Source: Leishmania donovani
Taxonomy: Eukaryota > Euglenozoa > Kinetoplastea > Trypanosomatida > Trypanosomatidae
Assembly (NCBI RefSeq): GCF_000227135.1
Contig: NC_018239.1
Coordinates: forward strand, 286,742-350,741
Reading direction: 5' to 3'
DNA: 64,000 nucleotides
Positions 1-10,028 of this stretch are shown piece by piece; the first letter of the stretch is position 1, and each line of letters starts with the position of its first letter. The notes beneath the pieces are model-generated. The model saw only the letters and a program-made list of their open reading frames with translations, made no database searches and was not told the DNA's origin. The position numbers and the translations under genes were made by a program.

Positions 1-3000
1 TTCTTTGCAGCCGGCCGAGCCCCAGCCACACCCCACCATACCCAGTGCGGTGGCGGCATTGTTGTGCAGCGCCGCGGCCCCTCTTGAGTTTGTGGCGGCG
101 CGTGCTGCGCCACCTTTCCGCAGAGAGTAGAGGAGCTTCGCAAAACGGCGGAGTCGTCGCCTGTGCGACGCTAGCGCTTCTTCCCCTGGAGAAACCCGCT
201 CGTAGCCCGCAAGAGGGCGTACCCGTTGGGGCGCGGGAAACCGCTGCGCATGGGGCACGTGTGCAAGCAGTGCGGTGCCCAAGAATTTCCGACGCCAGCC
301 AATGCCGGCGGAGGCCGGAGACGGTTTGTGCCGCCGGCGAGGCGCATCTGGAGCACCTGTGTTCGGGTCAAATGGGGGTCGCGGCATTGCTTGTGGCCTT
401 CAAAGGGTGCTTTTGTGCGAAGTTTCGGAAGGGCGGGGTTTGTGGGCAGGGGCGTGGCCCTTCCAAGGGGGTTTTTTTACTTCCGCACACGCTGATGTGT
501 GCCACGTCGAAAGGCGGCAGGCAGGAAGGGGACCAAAAGGCCCCCGGCGTTTTTTTCGAAATTGCCATGTTGGCGCGAGGCAGCGCAGGATAGGATAGCA
601 AATGAAAACGGCGCAACGTTGGTGGGCTTACGGGGGCCAGCTAGAAATTTATCCTTAAGGCGAAGAGCGGTCTGCTTTTCGCGTGTGCTCGTGTTGTTTT
701 TTTTCGAAAATCGCGAAGCTTCTGCGCCGGCTTCGCCCATGCTAGGAAAGCGGGCGGGGAGAGAACATGGCCGACGGGCCTTTTTGAGAGTATATATGTG
801 GTAGGTGCCGCTGCCAACAAAGAAGGGGAAATCCGAGCGTAAAAGGGGGAGAGGGCTTCAGAAAGAGCCCTGGTTTCTAGTTTCCCCTCTTCAAGCTATT
901 AATTTTTGGGTTTTGTAAAGACGTTTTCCCCGGGGGTGCCGTCTGGACCGCCGGGGCCCCATCCGACAAGGCGATGCGGAGCAGGGGTGTCCAGCGAAGC
1001 GCCCCACCACCCGAGTTTATAAGGGCAATAAAAAGAAAGCTTTCGATTTTTATTCAAGACTTCCCATTGAATGATCACCACATTCAGCCTTTACTTTTGA
1101 AATAAAAAGACGCAGGGGTGACGATTTTATGATGGGCCTGTCGTCTACCAGGCGGGGCGGGGGTCTCCGGAAAACCGCCGTAGCGGCGCAGGGGGGAAGT
1201 CGTCGTATACATATTCAATAAAGGAAGGGAATTTGAAGGTTTCTCTCTTGGGGCCTGGCTTGTGGCTTGTAGCTTTATAAAGACCAACATGGTGCGGTGA
1301 GGCTTGGGTTGTTGAGGCCAAACCTCGGTGGCGGGCTCTCGTCTCCAAAATGGCCGCGCAGCTGCCGAGGGTTCTTCTTTCCGTTGGCTTGTTGGGCCGC
1401 CGCCCGGGCATGCGCGGCCCCAAAAACAGTGCCGGGCGCCCCCGTTTTTGGGGCGGCGGCCCGCGGGCGCGGCCCCCTTTCCGCGAAGCCCCGCGGCGGC
1501 ACCGAAAAGGACCAGCTCGGCCCCTTAGCAACACCCGCGAATGCGCCCCCGACAGGCCCAACGCAACCAACACAAAGGCCCTAGGACATTCCAAATTTTG
1601 AAGCAAAAAAAAAAACCCTTGCGCCACAGGAACTTCTGCCGACGCATCTTCCAAAAGGCGGGACCCCGCCCTAATCGATGGGGTTGCGGCGGCGTTGCTT
1701 TTCCTCACGGGGGTAGGGGGCCGCGTGGGTGATGAAGGGCCGGGGTGCGGCCCTATGTCTGCAGGGGGTGTGTTGGTGACGGCGTGGAAAAGCCGCGCCC
1801 ATTCCCAAAGGCCGGCCCCACAAGCCCACAGCAGAAAGCACAAAAAGAGGACCACGCCCGGGAGACGCATAAGGCGCTTTTAAAGAACGGAAAAAAGCGG
1901 AATTATTTCCAGAATTGATGGCGGCCTGCTTTTCGCTTTTCTACATGGAAAAGCGCTGGTTCCGGTTGTTGCTTTTGGGTGCTTGCTTTTGCGTGCTCGG
2001 GGTTTTTTTTGTCTTCGTGTCTGTTCTGTGGCTTCGTGGCGAATGTTTGGGTGTGCTCTCCGCCCCCATCCCTGGAAGGCTTTGGGTTTCCACAGCGCTC
2101 GTGATTTTGGTGGATCTCTGCAGATTTGCGTTTTTTTTTGGCGGCGATCGTTTCGAATCGGTTTGGTGATGGGGGTTTGGTGCTGGTTGCGGCCCGCTTT
2201 CGCGGGGAGAGAAATATTTTGTGCCGGCTGTCTCCGCCGAAGCCGTCCGATGTTCCTTTTCACAGCGTGCCAGGGCCTTTATTTGGCGCTGTTCTAAGGG
2301 CTTCTTGCTGGAGGAATGCCGGCTAACAAAGAAGATGGCAGGAGATGGGTAAAAGACAGGGTTTTTAAGATGGGTGAAAAGGGCGGCTGGTGGGGGTTGG
2401 GCTTTGAAAACTGCTACGGCCCTGCCTGCCGCTTTAACCCCAATATCAAAGTTCTGATTGTTTTTTTTTTACAGATTGTTTGTTCGGCTATCTGGTTGTT
2501 TTGTTATCATGCGGAGACAATTTTTGAACTGAGGGGTTGGATGTCGACCCCGGCTTGGGTGTGGGCGAATGTTTCGGGCGAAGGAAGCGTAGAAAGATGA
2601 AAAGGAAAACAAGCAGCCCGCCGCTAAAAATGTGTAAAGGTAAGCAAAACCAAGGTGGCAAAAGAATTTTGAGAGTTCCAAACACATTTAATTTGTAATT
2701 TTCTTTGTAGGTTTTAAAATCTGAATGTGTTTTGCGTTTCCGCATACCCCTTGGTAAGAGAAGGGGGGCGGGTGCTAAGGGACAGGCGTTGGGGTTCGCC
2801 GGTAGTGCCGGTGGGTTTGGGGCGCCCCTAGCATGGAATAAAACGCCCAGCGCCAGGAAAAAAATATATACCATACTAGTCAAGTACTGTGCGTTTTATT
2901 TTTTGTCTTTGTTCTATGAATTGTGTGCTTTTGGGAATCTGTGGTACATTTTTTTTGGTTTGCCCACCCGCTTCTCGAGAGGTTTTGGCCATGGCGACCT

Positions 3001-4060
3001 ACCACCAGTTGTTCGACGCAATTCTCCGAGAGAGTGAAGGCGCGGGCGCCCTATTGTTTGTTGAAACCCAGAGGAAACAGCGCCCAAGCAAAAGAAGCAA
3101 TGAAATTTCGATAGTTCTGGCGTTTTCTTTTGATTCTCGAATTTTTCCCCCGGTTCTTTTTGGGCGGCGTTAGGGGTGGGCCGGGGTGGTCAGGTAAATG
3201 GAAAGCGCAACTTGGGGGCCTGTGGTCCCTCCTTTTCATGCGGCGTTAGCCCCAGAGACGGGCTTTCGTGCCAAAGAAAGCGCGTTAAAGCGCAACTCCT
3301 TTGGGTTGCTGCGGCTGCGGGGTCTTTGCGTCAGAAATACCGCCACACATGGGCGGCGGGGATGCTACCCCTCACCCCCGGCACCAAAAAGTGTGCACAA
3401 AAACCTTTCAATATTCTCTTTTTTCTGGATTGTAGAGATGCTGCTTTTGGGGCTTTGGGGAAGACATTTGGCGGGCTCAAAGGAAGTGAAAAAGCTGTGT
3501 GGTGTCCGGCTTTGCCAAAAGCGTGGGGGCGGTGCCCTTTGGCATTTGGCCGAATTCGGAAAGCCCAGGCTCTCCGCCAAGATGTTTCTTCGAAAGTACT
3601 TTTTTTGCGTTTAAGTCTCTCCTGTGCCATGTCTTTGGCTCTGTGTGGGCGAATTCGAAAGGAAATGCAAAGTTGGCGGCACTTTTAGGGGCTGCTTGCC
3701 GTTTCCCTGCCCAAGAGCTAATGGAGGCGGAGGAGGGGGTCGGGCTCGTAAACTCCTATTGTCATTCTGAAACAGCTTTATGCCATTGTGTTGGGATCCT
3801 TTGTATATTTCCAGTTGGTTTCTTGAAGGTTGAAGACACTGTGTCTTCCCCAGACTCTGGGCGGGGGTGGTGGTGGCTTGGTGACGGCCATCGGGGATCA
3901 GTGATATCTAGAACTTCAGTGCGCTTTTTTTTTGGCTGGCGGCGAAGAGAAAACTGGGGGTTTATCTCATTTCAAAACGGGGCCCTGCATTTTGGCTCTC
4001 TTCCAAGGCTTCTTGACTATCCTTCGTAATATAGGGCAGCATTATGGAGCGTGTTTGCCT
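1..4060. other. Gene-free homopolymer-rich island of unknown origin
   Basis: No convincing gene is seen on either strand. Open frames are short, overlap in several frames and match no family I know. The texture differs from the rest of the window: many runs of 6-10 identical bases (for example T runs near 473, 698, 2132, 2460 and 3929, an A run near 1607), blocks of G next to T or C next to A, and none of the CA/GT microsatellites or long pyrimidine tracts seen between the other genes. The longest minus-strand frame (1870 down to 1145) starts with a hydrophobic stretch and a D-I-G-P-H-P-G-P motif, but nothing after it is recognisable. Candidates are a decayed retroelement, a strand-switch or transcription-start region, or an assembly-specific sequence. 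The right boundary is not sharp. Confidence 0.5.
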
Positions 4061-4076
4061 GCTGGTTACACGGGCT

Positions 4077-4445
4077 GCGTTTAGGTGTTGCGTGGGGGGC
4101 GACCGGCAACGGTGAACGCGCTTGCGCCATCCATGTGATAGGCGGAGCGTCAGCGTGACTCGAACGCATCTCACCCCTGCCCCGGCTGCCCACTGGCGTG
4201 GGAATGCTGGGTGTCACTGTGACGGGACGCACCGGGTGGCGGCCGGCATAATGTGAGCTTGTATGGGGCGACCTGCGAAGCAAGAGTGGCTGGGCGGAGT
4301 TCGAGGCAGGCGCCGTGATCAGGTGACTGAGTCGACGTTGATGCAACGCGTGTCTACCGCTGCCTCGCACGACGCGGCGGGGGCCTGTGACAGGCCGGGG
4401 TAGCGGGGAACTCGACTCATGTTGTATTGCAGAATGAGCATGCTT
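4077..4445 (+). repeat. SIDER2-like degenerate retroposon, 5' part not recognisable
   Basis: The block GCGCCATCCATGTGATAGG, followed by GCGTCAGCGTGACTCGAACG (about 4124-4168), matches the corresponding blocks of the two other SIDER2-like copies in this window (about 15675 and 42105). Weaker similarity runs upstream to about 4077 and downstream to about 4440, where an ACTCATGTTGTAT segment resembles ACTCATGTGGTAT at the end of the 41.9-42.3 kb copy. The 5' signature (GTCCAGTA followed by CACTCT and GGGGA) seen in the other copies is not found here, where the odd island begins. SIDER2 elements of Leishmania are short truncated retroposons often found in 3' UTRs and linked to mRNA turnover. Confidence 0.6.
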
Positions 4446-5070
4446 AAAGCAAAGAGAGAAGGTGTTGTACATGAGAGGTTGAAGGGCTTTGGCAGCGGCG
4501 CTGAAAGCGTGTGTGCTGGAATGCTTTGCGTGTGAGGTTTCGCGTGCCCGGGAGCCTGTGGACAGTTCCGGATACTGCTCCCGCTCTGAAAGGGTGAGGA
4601 AAAGTGATTGTCGTAAAAAGAAAATGTTAGGCTGAAGTGTAGTGCTTGACACGTTTATCGGGGTACTTACGAAGTTCTAGGCAGAGAGAGTGATTCGAGT
4701 TCATCGAGGTAGGATGCCGGCCGAGGCGTAGTCTCGGCGTTTGCTGTGAGGTACCTTTTGACGGGCTACTGGCGAACAGGTGAGCAAGTGCTCAGCTAAT
4801 GAGTATAGCGAGTAACCCTTGCGCAGCGTCTTCTTGGTATGGAAGCGAAAACTTTTCTATGTGGGTACTTTTGGCACGTGAGTGATATGTGATTGACTTT
4901 AATAGCAGCGGATCGGAACCAAGTAAAAAACCCAGGAGGGTGTTCCCCGTATAGCAATCATGCGTTACAGCAGCTGCAGCAGCTCTGTCTGCGTTGCGTG
5001 AGAAAGACACGCCTACCTATGGTCTCTCGCGGTCTTTTCTTCTTGATACAGTAGCTACTTATTACACACG

Positions 5071-5104
5071 TTTTGTTCCCTTTTCTTTATTGCATCTACC
5101 ACAG
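5071..5104 (+). promoter_or_regulatory. Candidate spliced-leader acceptor (small gene)
   Basis: A T-rich pyrimidine tract ends in CTACCACAG, giving an AG only four bases before the ATG at 5109. If used, the mRNA would have almost no 5' UTR beyond the spliced leader. An earlier AG could be used instead. Confidence 0.4.
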
Positions 5105-5108
5105 ATCG

Positions 5109-5399
5109 ATGGGGCGCACAATAATCAAGTTTGGAGGACAGCCTGGGGCTGACGCAAAGGAGCGCTCTCCTACCAGATGCGTGGAGGAACCCGTAAGCAC
5201 AGAGAGTGCTTTGAGCAGCGTCACTGGTGAGGGTGCATGCATAGTTGACAGTACGCTGTTGCGGAAGTATTTGGCGCGGAATTATCTAAACGCCAACGCA
5301 GAAGGGGAAAGTACCCTAGGCGTGCTCGTCGCTGAAGCCGCTAGTGAGTCTCCAGATCTCAACAGTAAGAGTATTATCTACGAGGACTGGAAGTCGTGA
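5109..5399 (+). CDS. Small hypothetical protein, 96 aa
   Basis: This open frame encodes 96 residues beginning MGRTIIKFGGQP. I do not recognise the family. The protein is polar and has no signal peptide or membrane segment. The middle, near LLRKYLARNYLNA, may form a helix, and the C-terminal part is acidic. The frame extends upstream to position 5073, but only from a non-ATG codon, so the ATG at 5109 was chosen. It follows a good pyrimidine tract and AG. It lies 311 bp before V-ATPase subunit F on the same strand, a spacing normal for this gene array. Support is moderate: the length is short and no conserved motif is seen, so it could be a chance open frame or the remnant of a longer gene. Conservation in other Leishmania species would settle it. 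Confidence 0.45.
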   Translation: MGRTIIKFGGQPGADAKERSPTRCVEEPVSTESALSSVTGEGACIVDSTLLRKYLARNYLNANAEGESTLGVLVAEAASESPDLNSKSIIYEDWKS

Positions 5400-5710
5400 C
5401 ATACTGTTTTTATAGTTACCCCTCGGTGCTGATTGCAAGAAAAGTGATAGATGCAAGCTGATGCATGTCTCCTCGCACAATATCAGAGATGAATGTGTAT
5501 GGACGCTCGTTGACAAAAGCAGCAGCGACAGTAGGGCCTTGCAGCAGTCCTTTATGGCGAGAGTACGCGCTCAGCTGAACTCGTGTGCTTTTATGACTGC
5601 GCAACACCGTTGAATCCCACTTGCTACCATATTGTATTTTGATTCTCTGCTCCCACACGCCTACAACTTCAATTTGCAAAGCTATCCCCACGCAGTCTCT
5701 CTTAGCAACC

Positions 5711-6124
5711 ATGGCAAATTCTGTCCGCTACCGCAACGGTGAACAGCGCATCGTCGGCATCATCGGCGACGAAGATACAGTCACCGGGTTTCTTCTTGCT
5801 GGAGTTGGCGACAACCGAGTGATGCCTAACCAAAGGGAGAATCCAGGCGAAGGCCAGCAAAGCGGGCTTCAACCAAACTACTATGTTGTGACCCCATCGA
5901 CGCCTCTGTCGGAGATCGAAGAAGCGTTTACAACGATGTGTGGACGAAAGGATATTGGAATCATCATCATCTGCCAGCATATAGCCAACGATATTCGCCA
6001 TCTTGTGGAGGAATACAACACTGTGATTCCTTGCATCTTGGAGATTCCAAGCAAGGGGCAAAAGTATGACGCCGAAAAAGATTTTGTGCTGGAGAAGATC
6101 ACTCGTGCGCTGGGTATTCGGTAG
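5711..6124 (+). CDS. VMA7: V-type proton ATPase subunit F
   Basis: This 137-residue protein matches the small F subunit (Vma7p) of the V1 sector, part of the central stalk that couples ATP hydrolysis to rotation in acidocalcisomes and other acidic organelles. Visible family features are the N-terminal block RIVGIIGDEDTVTGFLLAGVGD, the central ITDLTxIEEAF-like block (here PLSEIEEAFTTM), the strand IGIIIICQHIANDIR, and the C-terminal PCILEIPSKGQKYD with a final helix. The length fits the family (about 110-140 aa). The frame is open further upstream without an ATG. The ATG at 5711 was chosen because the conserved domain begins a dozen residues later, and a pyrimidine-rich stretch with CACGCAG lies just before it. 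No frameshift or missing block is apparent. Confidence 0.93.
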   Translation: MANSVRYRNGEQRIVGIIGDEDTVTGFLLAGVGDNRVMPNQRENPGEGQQSGLQPNYYVVTPSTPLSEIEEAFTTMCGRKDIGIIIICQHIANDIRHLVEEYNTVIPCILEIPSKGQKYDAEKDFVLEKITRALGIR

Positions 6125-6672
6125 CTTACGTACGTCGCGGGTGGATTTGCAGTAAGTCATTTTCGCTTTGTGCTTCTTTCTATGTGTCCGCTGGGAAGAG
6201 GAAGCTGGCGACCAAGGCGTTTCATGTATTTTTGGCGGTGTTATCGACTATTAGGATGGTTGCTAAACGATGCCTGGCTTTGCTTTTCAGAGGGGTGAGA
6301 GAAGAGGCTACTTTTCAAAAAAAATATAGCTGGTCTTTCGCTCGACATTTTGAGCACTTGTTTTCTATTCAAAGCAGTCGAGGGAGTTTGGCGTATAGGT
6401 GTACGTGCTTGCATGTATCGCGTCTCTCCTACCCGTACTTTATGCTTCCGAAACTTCAGTCTTTTTAACCTCACACACTGCTGCTCCTCTGTACATCCCT
6501 CCTCTCAAGTGTCATTTTCACACGCGAAATGCTCTGGCTAGATTTGTCAGCAACAGGATCATCAGCTCATTCGCTATAGCTCCGCTTTATCAGTATTGTA
6601 CGCTAAAAACACGCAGGCACACTGACATACACAAGAAACAGTTTTCCATTGCACATCAAACCCCTTTTCAAG

Positions 6673-8490
6673 ATGAGCGATTATCTTTCGAAGTTGAAGG
6701 AGCACGTGCTGGAGAGCACCGAAGTCAATGGATGCACACCGAGCATGGCCACTTCGACTTTCAATGCCCCGTATGAGGTTGCACGCAGGACCAAGGTGCT
6801 GGGAGCCACGGACAGCAGCCTGTTGAGCTTGCCTGCGTGGAAGCGCTTGCAGTCCCTGTACGAGAAGCACGGCAACGAGTCCATCCTTTCTCATTTTGAG
6901 AACGATCATCAGCGCTTTGGGCGGTACTCGATTGAGGTTGGCCTGCACAGCGAGGAAAATTTCCTCTTCCTCGACTACTCCAAGTCGCACATCAACGACG
7001 AGATCAAGGATGCGTTGGTTGCGCTGGCCGAGGAACGTGGAGTGCGGGCGTTCGCCAAGGCTATGTTTGATGGGCAGCGGGTGAACTCTACTGAGAACCG
7101 CGCCGTGTTGCATGTGGCGCTGCGCAATCGCAGTAACCGCCCGATCATTGTTGACGGGAAGGATGTGATGACCGATGTGAACAATGTGCTTGCCCAAATG
7201 AAGGACTTCACCGAAAAGGTCCGCAGCGGAGAGTGGAAGGGTCAGACGGGCAAGAGCATTTCCAACATAGTCAACATCGGGATTGGCGGCAGCGACCTTG
7301 GCCCGGTCATGGTGACCGAGGCACTGAAGCCGTTCTCCAAGCGCGACATGCACTGCTTTTTTGTGTCCAACGTCGATGGCACACACATGGCTGAGGTTCT
7401 GAAGCAGGTGAACCTGGAGGAGACCATCTTCATCATTGCAAGCAAGACGTTCACTACACAAGAAACGCTGACGAATGCCATGTCTGCACGCAACGCGCTC
7501 ATGGACTACCTCAAAGCAAACAACATCTCGACGGATGGCGCCGTTGCAAAGCATTTTGTTGCCCTATCGACCAACACGGAAAAGGTTCGCGAGTTTGGCA
7601 TTGATACCGTCAACATGTTTGTGTTCTGGGACTGGGTCGGTGGTCGCTACTCTGTGTGGTCCGCCATCGGTCTCTCCGTGATGCTTTCGATTGGCTACGA
7701 CAACTTTGTGGAGTTCCTGACTGGCGCGCACGTGATGGATAACCACTTTGCGTCTGCACCGACGGAGCAGAACCTGCCGATGATGCTGGCTTTGGTCGGC
7801 ATCTGGTACAACAACTTTTTCGGCGCGGAGACAGAGGCGGTGCTGCCGTACGACCAGTACCTGTGGCGTCTGCCGGCCTACCTTCAGCAGCTCGACATGG
7901 AGAGCAACGGCAAGGGCGTGACCAAGAAGTCTGGTGCAGTGGCTGTGCAGACGGGCCCCATTATCTTCGGTGAGGCCGGCACAAATGGTCAACATGCATT
8001 CTACCAGCTCATTCACCAGGGCACCAAGATCATCCCGTGCGATTTCATTGGCTGCGTCCAAACACAGAACCGTGTGGGCGACCACCACCGGATCCTGATG
8101 AGCAACTTTTTCGCGCAGACGGAGGCGCTCATGGTAGGAAAGAGTGCGGAGGAGGTCCGCCAGGAGCTGGCCAAGTCTGGTATGTCGGATGAGGCCATTC
8201 AGAGTATGATTCCGCACAAAACGTTTACGGGAAACCGTCCCAGCAACTCGATCCTGGTGAATGCTCTTACTCCGCGTGCGCTGGGTGCTATCATCGCCAT
8301 GTACGAGCACAAGGTTCTCGTCCAGGGCGCGATCTGGGGCATCAACAGCTATGACCAGTGGGGTGTGGAGCTTGGCAAGGTGCTTGCCAAGTCTATCTTG
8401 CCGCAACTCAAGTCCGGCAACATCGTCTCCGATCACGACGGCTCTACGAACGGCCTGATCAACATGTTCAACACGCGCGCACATCTGTGA
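6673..8490 (+). CDS. PGI: Glucose-6-phosphate isomerase, glycosomal
   Basis: This 605-residue enzyme interconverts glucose 6-phosphate and fructose 6-phosphate, the second step of glycolysis, which trypanosomatids carry out in glycosomes. Family features include GIGGSDLGPVMVTEAL, the signature VGGRYSVWSAIGL (Arg at 325), MESNGKG (catalytic Glu about 410), NGQHAFYQLIHQGT (His about 441) and DQWGVELGK (Lys about 569), all intact. The protein has the N-terminal extension of about 50 residues typical of kinetoplastid PGI. The last three residues are AHL, a PTS1-type peroxisomal or glycosomal import signal. The ATG at 6673 was preferred over upstream in-frame non-ATG codons because MSDYLSKLKEHV is the expected N terminus of Leishmania PGI. 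It is flanked by 548 and 1034 bp of non-coding DNA. Confidence 0.97.
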   Translation: MSDYLSKLKEHVLESTEVNGCTPSMATSTFNAPYEVARRTKVLGATDSSLLSLPAWKRLQSLYEKHGNESILSHFENDHQRFGRYSIEVGLHSEENFLFLDYSKSHINDEIKDALVALAEERGVRAFAKAMFDGQRVNSTENRAVLHVALRNRSNRPIIVDGKDVMTDVNNVLAQMKDFTEKVRSGEWKGQTGKSISNIVNIGIGGSDLGPVMVTEALKPFSKRDMHCFFVSNVDGTHMAEVLKQVNLEETIFIIASKTFTTQETLTNAMSARNALMDYLKANNISTDGAVAKHFVALSTNTEKVREFGIDTVNMFVFWDWVGGRYSVWSAIGLSVMLSIGYDNFVEFLTGAHVMDNHFASAPTEQNLPMMLALVGIWYNNFFGAETEAVLPYDQYLWRLPAYLQQLDMESNGKGVTKKSGAVAVQTGPIIFGEAGTNGQHAFYQLIHQGTKIIPCDFIGCVQTQNRVGDHHRILMSNFFAQTEALMVGKSAEEVRQELAKSGMSDEAIQSMIPHKTFTGNRPSNSILVNALTPRALGAIIAMYEHKVLVQGAIWGINSYDQWGVELGKVLAKSILPQLKSGNIVSDHDGSTNGLINMFNTRAHL

Positions 8491-9524
8491 AAAAGCCTCT
8501 TGATGCTACTATTTAGAGCTGCGAAGTGCGTGTTCTCTTTCCTTCCTTTGTTGGCGATTCAACGGACAGGTAGCGAGGATCGGGAAAGAACTGCGTTTGC
8601 TCTTTCTGCTGTGATCGCCTCTCGGGGGACGGGAGAAGAAAGCAGCATATCAAAAAACTATACACTGCTTGAAAAACTGAAAGTGGGCGATGGGCTCACA
8701 CAATGTAACTCTATTGTGAAAAAGAGGCATTCGAGCACAGGATTCGAAAACCCTTGAGTTCCTCAAAGGCTGAATCAGCAACCACGGCAAAACACACAGC
8801 CCAGCTTCTCTTCACCAAGTATAGTTCAGTTTCCTACACAACTCGTTCCAGGGCGGACACTATAAGTCTCAAGCACGGCTTTCGAGAAGAACGACAGTAG
8901 CCATGACTTCAGATCGTGTGAGAGGGGACGCTTCTTTTCATTCGCTATTCGAGTGGTCTGAAGAGGAAAAAACAAACCACTACCTTCTGGATCGTGTCTG
9001 CAGCGCAGCTTTCCTTTCAGTTTGCTGAAGCGTTTTTACTATTGTGGCAATGAAGCTCGGAGAATATGAAAGCAGTGTGCAAAGGAAAAGGAAAATGTGA
9101 AAAACCGGTACAACACCGCTGGATCTGTTCCGCACTGCGTCTTAACTTTGCCAGACTGCCACCTCGGTGTCGAGAAGCACCTCGGTATGATTGCGTTAGC
9201 TACTTCCTCATCCTGCACGGTCAACTGTGCCCTGCAGGGCTGCTTCCGGTAGTCTCGCTCTTTTTTCTCCACTGCCTTTCCTTTTGTGATGGCATAATAA
9301 ACAACGCGGTGCTTGGGGAAACAATCACCGCTTTTCTTTGTTTTTCTTTCATGGTGTCGCCATCGTATCGAGATGAGTGTGGAGCTAGTGCTTCTTCTGA
9401 AGCTGCAATAAATTCCTAGAGGAAAGGCAGGTACAAGCAAGCTGGAGCACTACATTGTGTGCCGACCTACGGCTTCCGCGACGGCGAAGAGGCCGACTGC
9501 TGTGCGGCAGCGCCGCCACAAACG
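8491..9524. other. Intergenic: PGI 3' UTR and next gene's 5' UTR
   Basis: No gene, RNA or repeat is recognised in this 1.03 kb. Short open frames occur on both strands (for example 9039-9440 minus) but show no family features. The segment presumably carries the PGI polyadenylation region and the trans-splice site for the OsmC-like gene. Confidence 0.6.
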
Positions 9525-10028
9525 ATGCACCGTACGGCAACTCGCTGTTTCTTTAGCAGCTTCACCAGGGGCTTCTCCAAGGGGTTTTGGAAAGAATTTG
9601 GCGGTGCCCCTGGTGGGTTGGGCGGCAGCAGTGGAAGCGGTGGGGCCAGTCTTTTTGCCCGCAAGGGCGGAAGCTCTGGTAGTAACGGCGGCAACATCTT
9701 TGGGGGGTTCGGTGGCGGCAGCGGTTTCCCGCCTGGCGGGCCTCTCGGCGGATTCTTGAACAAGGCCCTCGAATGGTGCAGCGAGTCGCACGCCCGCGAC
9801 ATTGCACGCGAGATGGGCGTGGATCTGCGCGACATCCGCTTTGATAAAACTCCCGAGGGCGGAATTAACGTCATGGTGGATGCTCCTAAGGCGACACCAC
9901 TGCAGATTGAGCAACTCGGCAAACGTGTGCAGGAGGAGTGTCCGGTGGCGCGCTTCCGCAAAACTCAAGTCAACTCACCGAAGCATGAAATGAAATGGGT
10001 GCAGTTGCCCCCCCGGTACGATCGATGA
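9525..10028 (+). CDS. OsmC-like protein, probably mitochondrial
   Basis: The 167-residue protein starts MHRTATRCFFSSFTRGF, an Arg/Ser/Phe-rich, acid-free N terminus of the mitochondrial-presequence type. A Gly/Ser-rich linker follows (residues about 25-80). Residues about 80-155 resemble the C-terminal half of the OsmC/Ohr fold: a helix containing a Cys (ALEWCSESHARDIAREM), a strand pair, and a second helix ending in EECPVARFR, where OsmC proteins carry their second Cys in a C-P-V motif. The N-terminal beta half of OsmC is absent, so peroxidase activity cannot be assumed; this may be a shortened family member with a structural or assembly role. The frame is open upstream only without ATG (to about 9459), so the start at 9525 was chosen. 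OsmC membership rests on these motifs alone. Confidence 0.65.
   Translation: MHRTATRCFFSSFTRGFSKGFWKEFGGAPGGLGGSSGSGGASLFARKGGSSGSNGGNIFGGFGGGSGFPPGGPLGGFLNKALEWCSESHARDIAREMGVDLRDIRFDKTPEGGINVMVDAPKATPLQIEQLGKRVQEECPVARFRKTQVNSPKHEMKWVQLPPRYDR

Noticed and set aside
1145..1870. Minus-strand 241-residue open frame with signal-peptide-like start
   Set aside because: Low-complexity Pro/Arg-rich translation overlapping other open frames, no family match; kept only as an observation about a 2A-like motif.
3176..4029. Overlapping plus-strand open frames at the right side of the island
   Set aside because: Several overlapping frames of similar length with no motifs; typical of GC-rich random sequence.
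6574..8484. Long minus-strand open frames opposite the glucose-6-phosphate isomerase gene
   Set aside because: Shadow frames caused by codon bias of the well-supported gene on the plus strand.
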